Below are positions 1 through 8,490 of a stretch of DNA of 64,000 nucleotides, in pieces. Within the stretch, counting starts at the first letter, position 1. Each line of letters begins with the position of its first letter. Source of the stretch: JANNMJ01 sp031426455 (GTDB taxonomy: Bacteria > Bacteroidota > Bacteroidia > Cytophagales > Hymenobacteraceae); assembly GCA_031426455.1 (NCBI GenBank), contig JANPLI010000105.1, forward strand, positions 1 to 64,000. The letters run 5' to 3'. Under the pieces are notes generated by a model, which saw nothing but the letters and a program-made list of their open reading frames with translations, did no database searches and was not told the origin of the DNA. The translations under genes and the position numbers were made by a program.

Positions 1-2214
1 CGGGCGCAGACGACCGTTCCGCCGCTCACGGGCCGGGTGCTGACGGGCGCCGCCGCTACACCCTTACCGGGCGCCAGCGTTTTCTGGCTGCTGCCGAAAG
101 GCACCCCGCCGTTGGGCACCGCCGCCGACGCCACTGGCGCTTTCTCGCTCCCCTACCCCGCCGCGCCCGCCCCCTGGCGGCTGGTGGTGCGGTTTCTGGG
201 CTTGCAGCCCGATACCGTCACGCTCAATGGCCCCGCTGCCGCGCCGTTGGCCGTGGCGCTGCGTCGCCCCCTGACGCTGGCGGAAGCGCGCGTCGAAGGC
301 CGGGCCGTGGCGAATTCCGCCCGTTCCGTGGACCAGATGCAAACCATCTCGGCGCGCGACCTCACCAAGTCGGCCTGTTGCAACCTGGCCGAAAGCTTTG
401 AGACGAACGCCTCGGTGGAAGTTTCGACCACGGATGCCGTGTCCGGGGCCAAGCAAATTCAGGTGCTGGGCCTCGACGGCGCGTATTCGCTGCTGACGGT
501 TGATAATCAGCCGGCGCTGCGCGGCCTGGCCACGCCTTACCGACTCGGCTACCTGGCCGGCCCCTGGATCGAGGCCATCGACATCATCAAAGGCACGGGG
601 TCGGTGCTGAACGGCTACGAGGCCATCAGCGGACAGGTGAACGTACGCCTGAAAGAACCCGACAAAGCCGAGCGCCTGAGCCTGAACGTGTACGCCAACG
701 ACGCGGGCAAACTCGACGTCAATGCCGTGGCCGCCCGGCCGCTGACGGCGCGTACTTCCGGCGAGTTGCTGCTCCACGTCGATCATCTGGGCCAGCGCGT
801 GGACCGCAACGCCGACGGATTCGTCGATTTGCCGCTCGCCACGCAGTACAATGCGCTGGGGAAGTGGAAATTCAAGTCCGGCCGCAACTGGGTGGTGGAA
901 GCCGGCGCCGGCGCGCTGCGCGAAACCCGCGTAGCCGGCCAGACGGCCTTCCGCGCTACCACCGACGACCCGCTGACCGCTGCCGCCTACGGCATCACCA
1001 GCACCACAAACCGCCTGACGGCCTTCACCAAAACCGCGTACACCTTCACCGGCAAGCCCTACCAAAGCCTGGGTTTGCTGACGAATGTGGTGCGGCACGA
1101 CGTGCAGTCGGTGTACGGACGCCGCCCGTACGACGGCCTCCAGACCACTGCCCAGGCTACGCTGCTGATGCAGGGCATCGTCGGCACGACGGCGCACGGC
1201 TGGAAAGCGGGCCTGAGCTTTCTGGCAGATAATGTGCGCGAGTTTATTGATGGCGAAAGCTTTATCGCTTCGAATATCCGGCGCGAACGCTACGAACGGG
1301 TGCCCGGCGCTTTCGCCGAGTACACGTACCAGAATAGCCACAACCTGACCGCAGTCGCGGGCCTGCGCTACGACCGCCACAACCTGTACGGCGGCTTCTG
1401 GACGCCCCGCGCCTCGGCCAAGCTCGACCTGACGCCCACGCTGATCCTGCGCGCCTCGGCCGGCTCCGGCTTCCGGGTGGCGAACCCAATCGCCGAAAAC
1501 GCCTACGCCCTGACCTCCTCACGCAACCTGATCTTCCGCGACCCCGTGCTGCAACCGGAGCGCGCCTGGAACCTGGGCGGCTCCGTGACGCGCTACTTCG
1601 AGTGGCACGACCGCCCCGGCGCGCTGATTCTGGACTACTACTACACCACGTTCCAGAACCAAGTGGTGGCCGATATGTACGCCTCGCCGCACGTCATCAC
1701 GTTCTCGAACCTGCGGGGCGCGTCCACGTCGAAAGCCTTGCAGGTGGAAGGCCAACTGGAAATCGTGAAGGGCCTGCAAGCCAAAGCCGCCTATAAGTGG
1801 TACGACGTGCGCAGCGCCTACCCGGACGGCTACACGCTGCCCCGGATGCTGCTGCCGCGCCACCGCGCCTTCCTGAATCTGGCCTACGCCACGCCCTTCG
1901 ACAAATGGCGACTCGACGCCACCGCCCAGTGGTACGGCCAGCGCCCGGTGCCGGGGCTGAACCACGAAAACGACGCCGCCGGGGTGCCCCTGCTCCGCAC
2001 CTCTGCCCGATATGCCGTATTCAACACTCAGGTCACGCGCACTTTCAAGCGGCTCGCCGTGTACGTGGGCGCCGAAAACCTGCTGAACTACCGGCAACTA
2101 AACCCCATTGAAGGCGCGGCCACGCCTTTCAGTCCGAACTTTGACGCCGGAATGAGTTGGGGCCCGATTTTGGGGCGCCTGATGTACGCCGGCATTCGGT
2201 ATTCGCTCGATTAA
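1..2214 (+). CDS. TonB-dependent outer-membrane receptor, metal-associated subtype (5' partial)
   Basis: The reading frame is open to the left edge, and the first visible residues (RAQTTVPPLTGRV) look like the end of a signal peptide, so the start lies just outside the window. An N-terminal carboxypeptidase-regulatory-like beta domain is followed by a plug domain (IQVLGLDGAYSLLTVDNQPA, then IIKGTGSVLNGYEAISG) and a long beta-barrel ending in an aromatic-rich strand (YAGIRYSLD). Such receptors import chelated metals or other ligands through the outer membrane with TonB energy. A CC pair (SACCNL) precedes the plug, and an HMA-domain gene follows after 12 bp, which suggests a heavy metal, perhaps copper, as substrate. 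The receptor family is certain; the substrate is inferred. Confidence 0.93.
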   Translation, partial: RAQTTVPPLTGRVLTGAAATPLPGASVFWLLPKGTPPLGTAADATGAFSLPYPAAPAPWRLVVRFLGLQPDTVTLNGPAAAPLAVALRRPLTLAEARVEGRAVANSARSVDQMQTISARDLTKSACCNLAESFETNASVEVSTTDAVSGAKQIQVLGLDGAYSLLTVDNQPALRGLATPYRLGYLAGPWIEAIDIIKGTGSVLNGYEAISGQVNVRLKEPDKAERLSLNVYANDAGKLDVNAVAARPLTARTSGELLLHVDHLGQRVDRNADGFVDLPLATQYNALGKWKFKSGRNWVVEAGAGALRETRVAGQTAFRATTDDPLTAAAYGITSTTNRLTAFTKTAYTFTGKPYQSLGLLTNVVRHDVQSVYGRRPYDGLQTTAQATLLMQGIVGTTAHGWKAGLSFLADNVREFIDGESFIASNIRRERYERVPGAFAEYTYQNSHNLTAVAGLRYDRHNLYGGFWTPRASAKLDLTPTLILRASAGSGFRVANPIAENAYALTSSRNLIFRDPVLQPERAWNLGGSVTRYFEWHDRPGALILDYYYTTFQNQVVADMYASPHVITFSNLRGASTSKALQVEGQLEIVKGLQAKAAYKWYDVRSAYPDGYTLPRMLLPRHRAFLNLAYATPFDKWRLDATAQWYGQRPVPGLNHENDAAGVPLLRTSARYAVFNTQVTRTFKRLAVYVGAENLLNYRQLNPIEGAATPFSPNFDAGMSWGPILGRLMYAGIRYSLD

Positions 2215-2226
2215 CTGCCTGACCCA

Positions 2227-2568
2227 ATGAAAATCATTGCCCTCGCCGCCTTGCTGACTGTCAGCGGCTTTACCGCTTCGGCCCAGCAACTGGCCCAGGT
2301 CCAGATTCAGACGTCCGCCGTGTGCGGTATGTGCAAGAAGACCCTCGAAAAGGCAATGGCCTACGAAAAAGGCGTCAAAGCCGCCGAGCTCGATGTCGCG
2401 TCCAAGACGCTCACCATCGCTTACCGGCCCGACAAAACCACGCCCGACGCCCTGCGCCGCGCGGTGCAAGCCACCGGCTACGATGCCGATACGCAACCCG
2501 CCGAAGCCCGCGCCTATCAGCGCCTGCCGGAATGCTGCCAAAAAGACGCAGCGCCGCACGAGGAGTAG
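2227..2568 (+). CDS. periplasmic heavy-metal-associated (HMA) domain protein
   Basis: The 113-residue product has a clear signal peptide (MKIIALAALLTVSGFTASAQ) and then a single ferredoxin-like HMA domain with the metal-binding CGMCKK motif near residue 36. A second Cys pair (ECCQK) lies near the C-terminus. HMA proteins bind Cu(I), Hg(II) or similar soft metals through the CxxC pair. It sits 12 bp behind the TonB receptor in the same direction and is probably co-transcribed with it, acting as a periplasmic metal carrier or sensor. Export is predicted from the signal peptide; the metal is not determined by sequence. Confidence 0.88.
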   Translation: MKIIALAALLTVSGFTASAQQLAQVQIQTSAVCGMCKKTLEKAMAYEKGVKAAELDVASKTLTIAYRPDKTTPDALRRAVQATGYDADTQPAEARAYQRLPECCQKDAAPHEE

Positions 2569-2627
2569 CCACGCATAGGCTACTCGCTGAGAATCAGCAG
2601 GAATTCCGAACCAGCGTACCCTTACCG

Positions 2628-3629
2628 TTACCGCCCGGCGGGCGCGTTTTCGCGCAGCACCCGATCCAGCACCGCGCCGGTTTCATCGGGATAATCTACT
2701 GCAATCACGCGGTCGTCGCGCAGCCAGTCGCCGATCACGGCCAGATGGCGGTCTTTCAGCCCCTTGACCACTGGTACGCCCATTGCACGCAGGGCCGCCG
2801 CGTTGCAACGCTGCTCGTACTGCGAGCGCATCGGACTCACCAATAGCTTCTTACCCAGGAAGAGCGTTTCGGCGGGCGTCTCGAACCCCGCGCCGCACAG
2901 CACGCCTTCGCTGGCGCCCAGGGAAGCCAGAAAATCGGCGCTGCTCACTGGCCGGACCCGTATATTACCGTGCTGCTCTTCGGTCGTCGCGTGTTTGCTG
3001 AACACCTCGAAGGGTACTGTCCGGCTGAGGCGGCGCAGGCGCTCGACCAGCAGTGCGGTGGCGTACGCGGGCAGGTAAACCGTGTAGTGGCCGTCGTTGC
3101 GCGGCGTCAGTGCCCGCACCTGCTGCCGAATCACGGGCGTGAAGATGCCGGCGTCATATCGCTGAAAATGAAAGCCGTAGTGCGCCGTGGCGGGTGCAAA
3201 GTGTTTCAGTACGAGCCGCCCCGGCACGTCGGGCTTGCGCGACTGCGGGGCGTGCCGGTTCAGCACGGCGTCCTGGTGCGAAAGCGCCACGCACGGCTTG
3301 CCGCGCAGGCGGCAGGCCCAGGCGCTGACCGGCTCAAAGTCGGAGATCACCAGATCGTAGTCTTCCACCGGCAGGGCGCGCATTTCGCGCACAAAGGTGC
3401 GTCCGTGCAGTTGGGCAATAGTACGCGGAAAGTCGATATCCCCCTTTTTGCCAAACACGAACCCCATCCCCGCCACCCGGTGCGCGGGTTCGTAAGGCAG
3501 AACCATCGAGGTGGGCGGGCCGCTGAGCAGCACGTCGCAGTCGGCCCGCTCGCGCAGCAACGGCACGATATCGAGCGAGCGGGTCAGGTGGCCGTTGCCG
3601 GTCGTCTGGACGGCATATAGAATGCGCAT
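2628..3629 (-). CDS. GT1/MurG-like glycosyltransferase family protein
   Basis: I chose the ATG at 3629 because the product then begins MRILYAVQTTGNGHLTRS, the GNGHxxR nucleotide-sugar glycosyltransferase start; the longer frame upstream translates a low-complexity repeat. The C-terminal half has the expected donor-site pattern (GVLCGAGFETPAETLFLGKK, then SPMRSQYEQRCNA). At 333 residues it fits the MJ1255/VC2487-type family of GT-B fold enzymes, whose acceptors are unknown. The stop codon is within a small GGTAAC/GGTAAG direct repeat. It follows the NUDIX gene in the same direction, separated by a tandem-unit array. Confidence 0.8.
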   Translation of the reverse strand: MRILYAVQTTGNGHLTRSLDIVPLLRERADCDVLLSGPPTSMVLPYEPAHRVAGMGFVFGKKGDIDFPRTIAQLHGRTFVREMRALPVEDYDLVISDFEPVSAWACRLRGKPCVALSHQDAVLNRHAPQSRKPDVPGRLVLKHFAPATAHYGFHFQRYDAGIFTPVIRQQVRALTPRNDGHYTVYLPAYATALLVERLRRLSRTVPFEVFSKHATTEEQHGNIRVRPVSSADFLASLGASEGVLCGAGFETPAETLFLGKKLLVSPMRSQYEQRCNAAALRAMGVPVVKGLKDRHLAVIGDWLRDDRVIAVDYPDETGAVLDRVLRENAPAGR

Positions 3630-3640
3630 ACGGGAACAGT

Positions 3641-3700
3641 TTGAGGGAGAGAGGGTTTGAGGGTGGAAGGGTTGAAGGATTGGCTTGCGGCTTGAAGCTG
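3641..3700. repeat. short tandem-unit array between NUDIX and glycosyltransferase genes
   Basis: On the + strand this is a G/T/A run of about seven units of 7-9 nt such as GTTTGAGG, GTGGAAGG and GTTGAAGG. The 16-mer GTTTGAGGGTGGAAGG recurs exactly in the array at 11461. On the coding (minus) strand it is the A/C-rich arm just ahead of the glycosyltransferase start codon. A matching G/T arm is weak here. Confidence 0.85.
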
Positions 3701-3717
3701 ACGGACAAGCGCTCACG

Positions 3718-4242
3718 CTACCCTTGCCTGCCGGGCCGCGCCCATTCGCGGGCCAGCAGGGTTTTGCCGTCGTGTAGGGGCGTGTGGTGGAAAAAATCTG
3801 CCGCGCTTAGGGGGCGCACCGTCAGCGATTCCCCTTCGGCGGCCAGTCCGCCTCCTGTTCCCACCCGGCCCGTCACTTCCGCGGCGAAGAGGTGGATTTG
3901 CTCCGAGCAAAAGCCCGGCGAAGAGTAGAACGTGGCGACGTGCGTCAGCTGGCCCACTTCCACGCCCAGCTCTTCGCGCAGTTCGCGGCGCAGGGCGGTT
4001 TCGGGGCTTTCGTCGCCGTCGATCAGGCCAGCGGGGAGTTCCAGCAGCGGCGCTTCGGCGCCAACCCGCCATTGCTCAACCAGCAGATAGACATCGGCGG
4101 CGGGGTCGTAAACGAGGGCAGCCACGGCATCGCGGCGCTCCACACGCTCTAGCTTCTGCAATGTGCCCTCAGGTGTCCGGACCTGCAACTGATTGACGCG
4201 CAAGTGGCCCGTGTAAAGTGGGGATATGTTTTCGAGCGTCAT
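3718..4242 (-). CDS. NUDIX hydrolase (ADP-ribose pyrophosphatase-like)
   Basis: The 174-residue protein contains a full NUDIX box, G-x5-E-x7-REL-x2-ELGV, around residues 71-94 (begins GLIDGDESPETALRREL), which coordinates Mg2+ and hydrolyses nucleoside diphosphates linked to another group. The arrangement (VYDPAADVYLLVEQWRVGAE before the box and FYSSPGFCSEQIHLF after it) matches ADP-sugar pyrophosphatases. It is the middle gene of a minus-strand series TamL-Maf-NUDIX-glycosyltransferase. Its start codon touches the A/C-rich arm of the array at 4243. Substrate specificity is inferred from family resemblance only. Confidence 0.9.
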   Translation of the reverse strand: MTLENISPLYTGHLRVNQLQVRTPEGTLQKLERVERRDAVAALVYDPAADVYLLVEQWRVGAEAPLLELPAGLIDGDESPETALRRELREELGVEVGQLTHVATFYSSPGFCSEQIHLFAAEVTGRVGTGGGLAAEGESLTVRPLSAADFFHHTPLHDGKTLLAREWARPGRQG

Positions 4243-4284
4243 TGAGTGATTGAGTGATTGACTGATTTGGTGATTGAGCGATTA
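4243..4284. repeat. tandem-unit array, G/T arm (inverted partner of 4409-4450)
   Basis: Five units of 8 nt, beginning with two exact TGAGTGAT copies followed by TGACTGAT-like variants, start at the base next to the NUDIX start codon. The arm is the approximate reverse complement of the array at 4409-4450, so the maf-NUDIX intercistronic RNA can fold back on itself around a loop of about 120 nt. Confidence 0.9.
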
Positions 4285-4408
4285 CTTCCTGCACAGACGC
4301 GGAGGCGGCGCGCTATTCTGTCAACCCCGCCTAACGCGGGAAGTCAGAGGCTTCGGGTACGAGTTACGGCCTGCGGGCCTAAACGAGCGCCAATCTGTTC
4401 GTTGCTTG

Positions 4409-4450
4409 AATCAGTCATTCAGTCCACTCAGTCACTCAGTCCACTCAGTG
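4409..4450. repeat. tandem-unit array, A/C arm containing the maf stop codon
   Basis: Units TCAG, TCAT, TCCAC and TCAC alternate. Read on the minus strand they give TGAGTGAC/TGAGTGGAC, and they encode the last seven residues of Maf (ALSGLSD) and its TGA stop. Confidence 0.9.
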
Positions 4451-5030
4451 CCCCCGTCAGCCCGGCTTCGCGCAGCACCGTGTACACCCGGTGCGTGGGC
4501 AGGCCCATTACGGTGAAATACGAGCCTTCGAGGCGGGTGATGGCCGCCAGCCCCCACCAGTCCTGGGCACCGTAGGCGCCGGCTTTGTCGAGGGGCTTGA
4601 AATGCTCCACGTAATAAGCGATCTCCGGGGCCGTCAGCGGGGCGAAGGTAACGCGGGTGGTGTCGTGGAAGAGCCATTCGCGCGCGGCGGTGCGCAGGCA
4701 AACGGCCGTATGCACCTCGTGGGTGCGCCCGGCGAGGGCCGTCAGCATCTGCCGGGCTTCGGCGGCATCAGCGGGCTTGTTGAGGATTTGTTCGTCGTGG
4801 GCGGCCCCGAGGCAGACGATGGTATCGGCTGTCAGCACGGCGTCGCCGGCCGCTACTTCCACGTCGTAGGCCGCTGCTTTGTGCTGGGCCAGAAACTCGG
4901 CCACGGCCGCGCCGCGCAGATGCGGCGGAAAGGCTTCGTCGATATCAGGTTTCACCAGGACCTGAAAAGGCACGGCAAGGGCCGTCAGCAATTGGTGGCG
5001 GCGCGGGGAGCCGGAGGCGAGGAGGAGCAT
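4428..5030 (-). CDS. maf: Maf-family nucleotide pyrophosphatase
   Basis: The protein begins MLLLASGSPRRHQLL, the Maf signature (SxSPRRxELL), and carries the conserved DTIVCLG and KPADAAEA stretches and the GAYGAQDWWG motif near residue 155. Maf proteins hydrolyse non-canonical or modified nucleoside triphosphates and are linked to septum control. At 200 residues the length is normal. The start is 2 bp from the TamL stop, so the two are probably translationally coupled. The last seven codons and the stop lie inside a tandem-unit array, so the natural C-terminus has been rewritten by the repeat. Confidence 0.93.
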   Translation of the reverse strand: MLLLASGSPRRHQLLTALAVPFQVLVKPDIDEAFPPHLRGAAVAEFLAQHKAAAYDVEVAAGDAVLTADTIVCLGAAHDEQILNKPADAAEARQMLTALAGRTHEVHTAVCLRTAAREWLFHDTTRVTFAPLTAPEIAYYVEHFKPLDKAGAYGAQDWWGLAAITRLEGSYFTVMGLPTHRVYTVLREAGLTGALSGLSD

Positions 5031-5032
5031 AC

Positions 5033-7591
5033 TTAAAAAGGATAACCGATGCCGAGGTTGAAGGCCTGTTGATTGGTGCGGCCGATCTTGCCCAGCACGA
5101 ACTGGGAACCTTCGGTCTCGGTGGGGTCAAAGGTTTTGACGCCCACGTCGAGGCGCAGCACCAGAAAAGTGAAGTCGAAACGCAGGCCGAGGCCCACATC
5201 CACAGCCAGCTCGCGGTAGAACGTCCGGGGGTTGAATTTCGCCCCCGGCCGACCCGTTTCCGAAAGCGCCCAGACGTTGCCGGCATCGATGAAAGCGGCG
5301 CCGTTGAAGAAGCCGAACAGCGGGGTGCGGTATTCGAGGTTGGCTTCAAAGAGCAGCTCGCCGGGTTGTTCGACCACGTCGCGCAGCACCGTGCCATCGT
5401 CGCGCGTCTGGTCCGGCTGGCGGTAGGTGCCCGGCCCCAGGCGTCGGGGCTTCCAACCCCGCAGCGACGAGGGGCCACCGGCAAAGAAAAACTTGTCGTA
5501 GGGCAGGACGCCGTTGCCGAAGCCCAGCAGGGAGTTAGCCGCATTCGAGCCGCCTTCCAGCGACTTCACCGCCCCCGTGTTCAGGCGCCCCACGACGAAC
5601 CGCTTCGGCCCGAGCTTCCAGTAACGCCGCACGTCGAGGGCGATGCGCGCGAACGAATACACCGGCAGGTTGAACTGCCCTTCGGTGAGGCGGTCGTAGT
5701 GCAGCAGCAGGTTCGACAGCCCGCCGACTTCTACCAACAGGCGCGAGTACCCGGCGTCGAGCGTCTGGGCGAAGTCGTTTGAATTGTGGACGCGCTGAAA
5801 GTTGATACTCGGCACCAACTGCGACTGAAACGAACGGTTCAGCGGAAACCCCAACGCCGCGAACCGGTCGAGCTGCGCCTGGAAATCGGCATTGGTGCGC
5901 GGCACGTTGATCAGGCTGATGTCGAACGGCGTAAAAATGTATTGCAGATTGCGCGACCGCTGCCAGACGTAGTCGTAAGTGAATTCAAGGTTGGTGCGGG
6001 TGTATTCATCGCGCCGGACGTACGTGTACGCCACCGTCAGGCGGGTGCGGGGGTTGTAAGGAGCCATCCGCCGGTCGAAACGCAACGGCGCCAGCAGCAC
6101 CCGCGGGTACACCAGCCCCACGTCGCCGCCCAGCGACAACGCGTAAATGCCTTGCTGGCTGCTGCCGGTCGAGAGGTTGGAAAACCGCTGCTGCCCTTCG
6201 TAGGCGCCCCGCAGCCCCAGGTCGAGCAGCTCGCCGCCCTGAAAGATATTGCGCACCCGCAGCCGCGCCGACCCCACCGGACCGAACAGCCGCGCCGACT
6301 GGCTCACGCCGCCTTCCACCGTTTCCTGGTACTTACGCAGCGGGGCCAAGCCCACCAGCGCGTCGAGTTGCCGCTGCGGTACGCCCCCGGCGGCCGAGTC
6401 GCGCCGGGTGCTGTCGGCTGGTACGGGCGCCTTTCGGAAGGTCACGTTCACGAACCGGAACAGGTCCAGGCTCGAGAGTTGGCGTTGGGCGCGGTCGGCG
6501 CGCTGGGGTGAATAAAGCTGTTGACTACGCAGGGGCATCTTGCGGCTCAGCGCCGACGGCCGGATGTAGGGCACGTAAGCCAGGTAACGCACTGAATCGA
6601 GGTAGCGCACGGTGTCGCGGCGCAGGCCGAAGCGGACGCGGTCGGCATCCGTGATCACCGTAACCTGCCGCAGCCGGTACACCGGGTGGTGCCGGGCACC
6701 GGGCGGGTTGGCGATGACGGTCGTGACGCGCACGGCGGCGGGGTTGGTGGTATCGGCCACGAACGAGACGTACTGCTGGCGGAATTCGTAGTAACCCCGG
6801 TTTTTGAGCATCGCTTCCAGCCGCTCACGCTCGCGGCCCAGCACGTCGGCATCGTAGCGGTCGCCGAGGCGCAGCAACCGCCCATCTTCGCGCAGCGCGC
6901 CGAGCGAGTCGCGGTCGCGGGTCACGAGACGCGCCACGACGGGGTCGGCGATGGAATCGTGCAGGGCCGTGACCGTGGCTTCGGGGCCTTCCGTCACCTG
7001 GTAAGTCAGCGTCAGCTTGCGGTCTTTGATGTGGGTACGGGCCGTGGCGCGGGCGCGGAAGAAGCCTCGCGCGGCCAGGTAAATCTGGAGCTGGTCGAGG
7101 GTTTTGACGGTCTTGAGCGAGTCGTAAATCACGGGCGGCTCGCCGAGCTTGCGCATCAGAAAGTTACCTTTTTCGGTGCGCAGCGCCAGGTTCTTCCGCC
7201 GCTTCTCGCGCCGATCGAAGAGCGCAGCCACCTGAAACGAGTCGCCGGCGGCGGCGCGGATGCGCGCATCGAACCGTTCGTCGAGCTTGGCGAGCTTGCG
7301 CTGGTTTTTTTCCGGCTTGAACACCTTCCGGCCCTGCTCCCAGAACCAAAGTTTCGGCGTGCCGCCCACGAGCGGCAGCGTCGTAAGGGGCTTTTGCTGA
7401 AAGAACCCCGCCAGCGCCAGGGGGTCGGCCCGCCGGACGCCTTCGAGTTCAACCCGGTACAATAGGTTTTCTTTGGGGCCGAGAAAAGCCGTCGGCGTAC
7501 AACCTACGCCCAACGCGCTCAACGCGCCCCAGGCCATCAGCCAGCGAACGCCCTTCTGCCGAAACCAATCGAAAAATGCTGACAAAAGCAA
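5033..7591 (-). CDS. TamL-like BamA-superfamily outer-membrane lipoprotein
   Basis: The N-terminus has a hydrophobic stretch ending in a lipobox-like cysteine (LSALGVGC), as in Bacteroidota TamL. POTRA-like repeats follow (for example LDQLQIYLAARGFFRARATA and LEAMLKNRGYYEF). The C-terminal half is an Omp85 barrel with the typical lid/strand motif (FFAGGPSSLRGWKPRRLGPG) and ends GIGYPF. TamL works with TamB to insert proteins or lipids into the outer membrane. The longest frame starts at TTG 7591 and overlaps the divergent methyltransferase start by 16 bp; ATG 7537 is the alternative, but it leaves the signal peptide without positive charges. Confidence 0.88.
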   Translation of the reverse strand: MLLSAFFDWFRQKGVRWLMAWGALSALGVGCTPTAFLGPKENLLYRVELEGVRRADPLALAGFFQQKPLTTLPLVGGTPKLWFWEQGRKVFKPEKNQRKLAKLDERFDARIRAAAGDSFQVAALFDRREKRRKNLALRTEKGNFLMRKLGEPPVIYDSLKTVKTLDQLQIYLAARGFFRARATARTHIKDRKLTLTYQVTEGPEATVTALHDSIADPVVARLVTRDRDSLGALREDGRLLRLGDRYDADVLGRERERLEAMLKNRGYYEFRQQYVSFVADTTNPAAVRVTTVIANPPGARHHPVYRLRQVTVITDADRVRFGLRRDTVRYLDSVRYLAYVPYIRPSALSRKMPLRSQQLYSPQRADRAQRQLSSLDLFRFVNVTFRKAPVPADSTRRDSAAGGVPQRQLDALVGLAPLRKYQETVEGGVSQSARLFGPVGSARLRVRNIFQGGELLDLGLRGAYEGQQRFSNLSTGSSQQGIYALSLGGDVGLVYPRVLLAPLRFDRRMAPYNPRTRLTVAYTYVRRDEYTRTNLEFTYDYVWQRSRNLQYIFTPFDISLINVPRTNADFQAQLDRFAALGFPLNRSFQSQLVPSINFQRVHNSNDFAQTLDAGYSRLLVEVGGLSNLLLHYDRLTEGQFNLPVYSFARIALDVRRYWKLGPKRFVVGRLNTGAVKSLEGGSNAANSLLGFGNGVLPYDKFFFAGGPSSLRGWKPRRLGPGTYRQPDQTRDDGTVLRDVVEQPGELLFEANLEYRTPLFGFFNGAAFIDAGNVWALSETGRPGAKFNPRTFYRELAVDVGLGLRFDFTFLVLRLDVGVKTFDPTETEGSQFVLGKIGRTNQQAFNLGIGYPF

Positions 7592-8334
7592 ACCTGCGCT
7601 ACCTGACCGAACTGCAACAAAAAAAATACCGCCAGCGCTACGGCGCCTTCCTGGTGGAAGGGGCCAAGTCCGTGACGGAAACCCTCGAAGCCGGGTTTCC
7701 GCTGACGGCCGTCTTCGGCACGGCGGCGTTTGAAGTCGAAAATTACGACCTGCTCCGCCGCGCCGCCGTGCCGTTCACCGAAGCCACCCCGGACGAACTG
7801 TCGCGCGCCGGGGCGCTCGTCCAGAATCATACCGCCCTAGCCGTAGCCGTGCTGCCCGATCCGGCGCAAGCGCTGCCGCTCACGGACGCGCCCACCGGCC
7901 TGCTGCTGGCCCTGGCCGACGTGCGCGACCCCGGCAACGTGGGCACCATCCTGCGGCTGGCCGACTGGTACGGGCTGCCCGCCGTGGTTTGTTCGCCCAC
8001 CTGCGCCGATGCCTACAGCCCAAAAGCCGTAGCGGCGTCAATGGGGTCGTTTACACGGGTCCGCGTCGTGGAGCGCGAACTACCGGCCTGGCTGGCCTCC
8101 CTCCCACTTGATTTACCCATTTACGGCGCTGATCTGGCAGGCGATAACGTCCATCATCTAAACTTGCCTGCTACGGGCGTGCTGGTGATGGGATCCGAAA
8201 GCCACGGCTTACCGCCGGACGTAGCCACCGCCCTGACCCGGCGGCTGCACATCCCGCGCCGGGGCGGGGCCGAGTCGTTGAATGTGGCAATGGCTACGGC
8301 CATTCTGCTGGACAATTTCTTCCGCCACCAATAG
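7576..8334 (+). CDS. TrmH/SpoU-family RNA 2'-O-ribose methyltransferase
   Basis: The 252-residue product opens with MLTKANLRYLTELQQKKYRQ, an RNA-binding substrate domain (YGAFLVEGAKSV), followed by the knotted SPOUT catalytic domain. The three SpoU motifs are visible: LADVRDPGNVGTILRLADW (motif 1), VMGSESHGLPPD (motif 2) and IPRRGGAESLNVAMATAILL (motif 3), which form the SAM-binding knot. It methylates ribose 2'-O in rRNA or tRNA; the target base cannot be read from the sequence. It is divergent from TamL, with which it overlaps by a few bases. Confidence 0.92.
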   Translation: MLTKANLRYLTELQQKKYRQRYGAFLVEGAKSVTETLEAGFPLTAVFGTAAFEVENYDLLRRAAVPFTEATPDELSRAGALVQNHTALAVAVLPDPAQALPLTDAPTGLLLALADVRDPGNVGTILRLADWYGLPAVVCSPTCADAYSPKAVAASMGSFTRVRVVERELPAWLASLPLDLPIYGADLAGDNVHHLNLPATGVLVMGSESHGLPPDVATALTRRLHIPRRGGAESLNVAMATAILLDNFFRHQ

Positions 8335-8490
8335 CCCCTTCGCCTGCTGCGGGCAGCGCGAAGCCAATGTCTAACAACTGGTTACCACTCAGGCGCCATC
8401 AACCGGTGATGATCTGTTTTTCCAATTTCGACGCCTTGTTTCGCCCCGTCAAATCACTTCGTTTTGCACCACCTTTTTTTTCATTCGCCC

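Noticed and set aside
64..1380. Long open frame opposite the TonB receptor gene
   Set aside because: It is a shadow of a GC-rich gene: it reads through the receptor on the other strand and has no domain or signal peptide.
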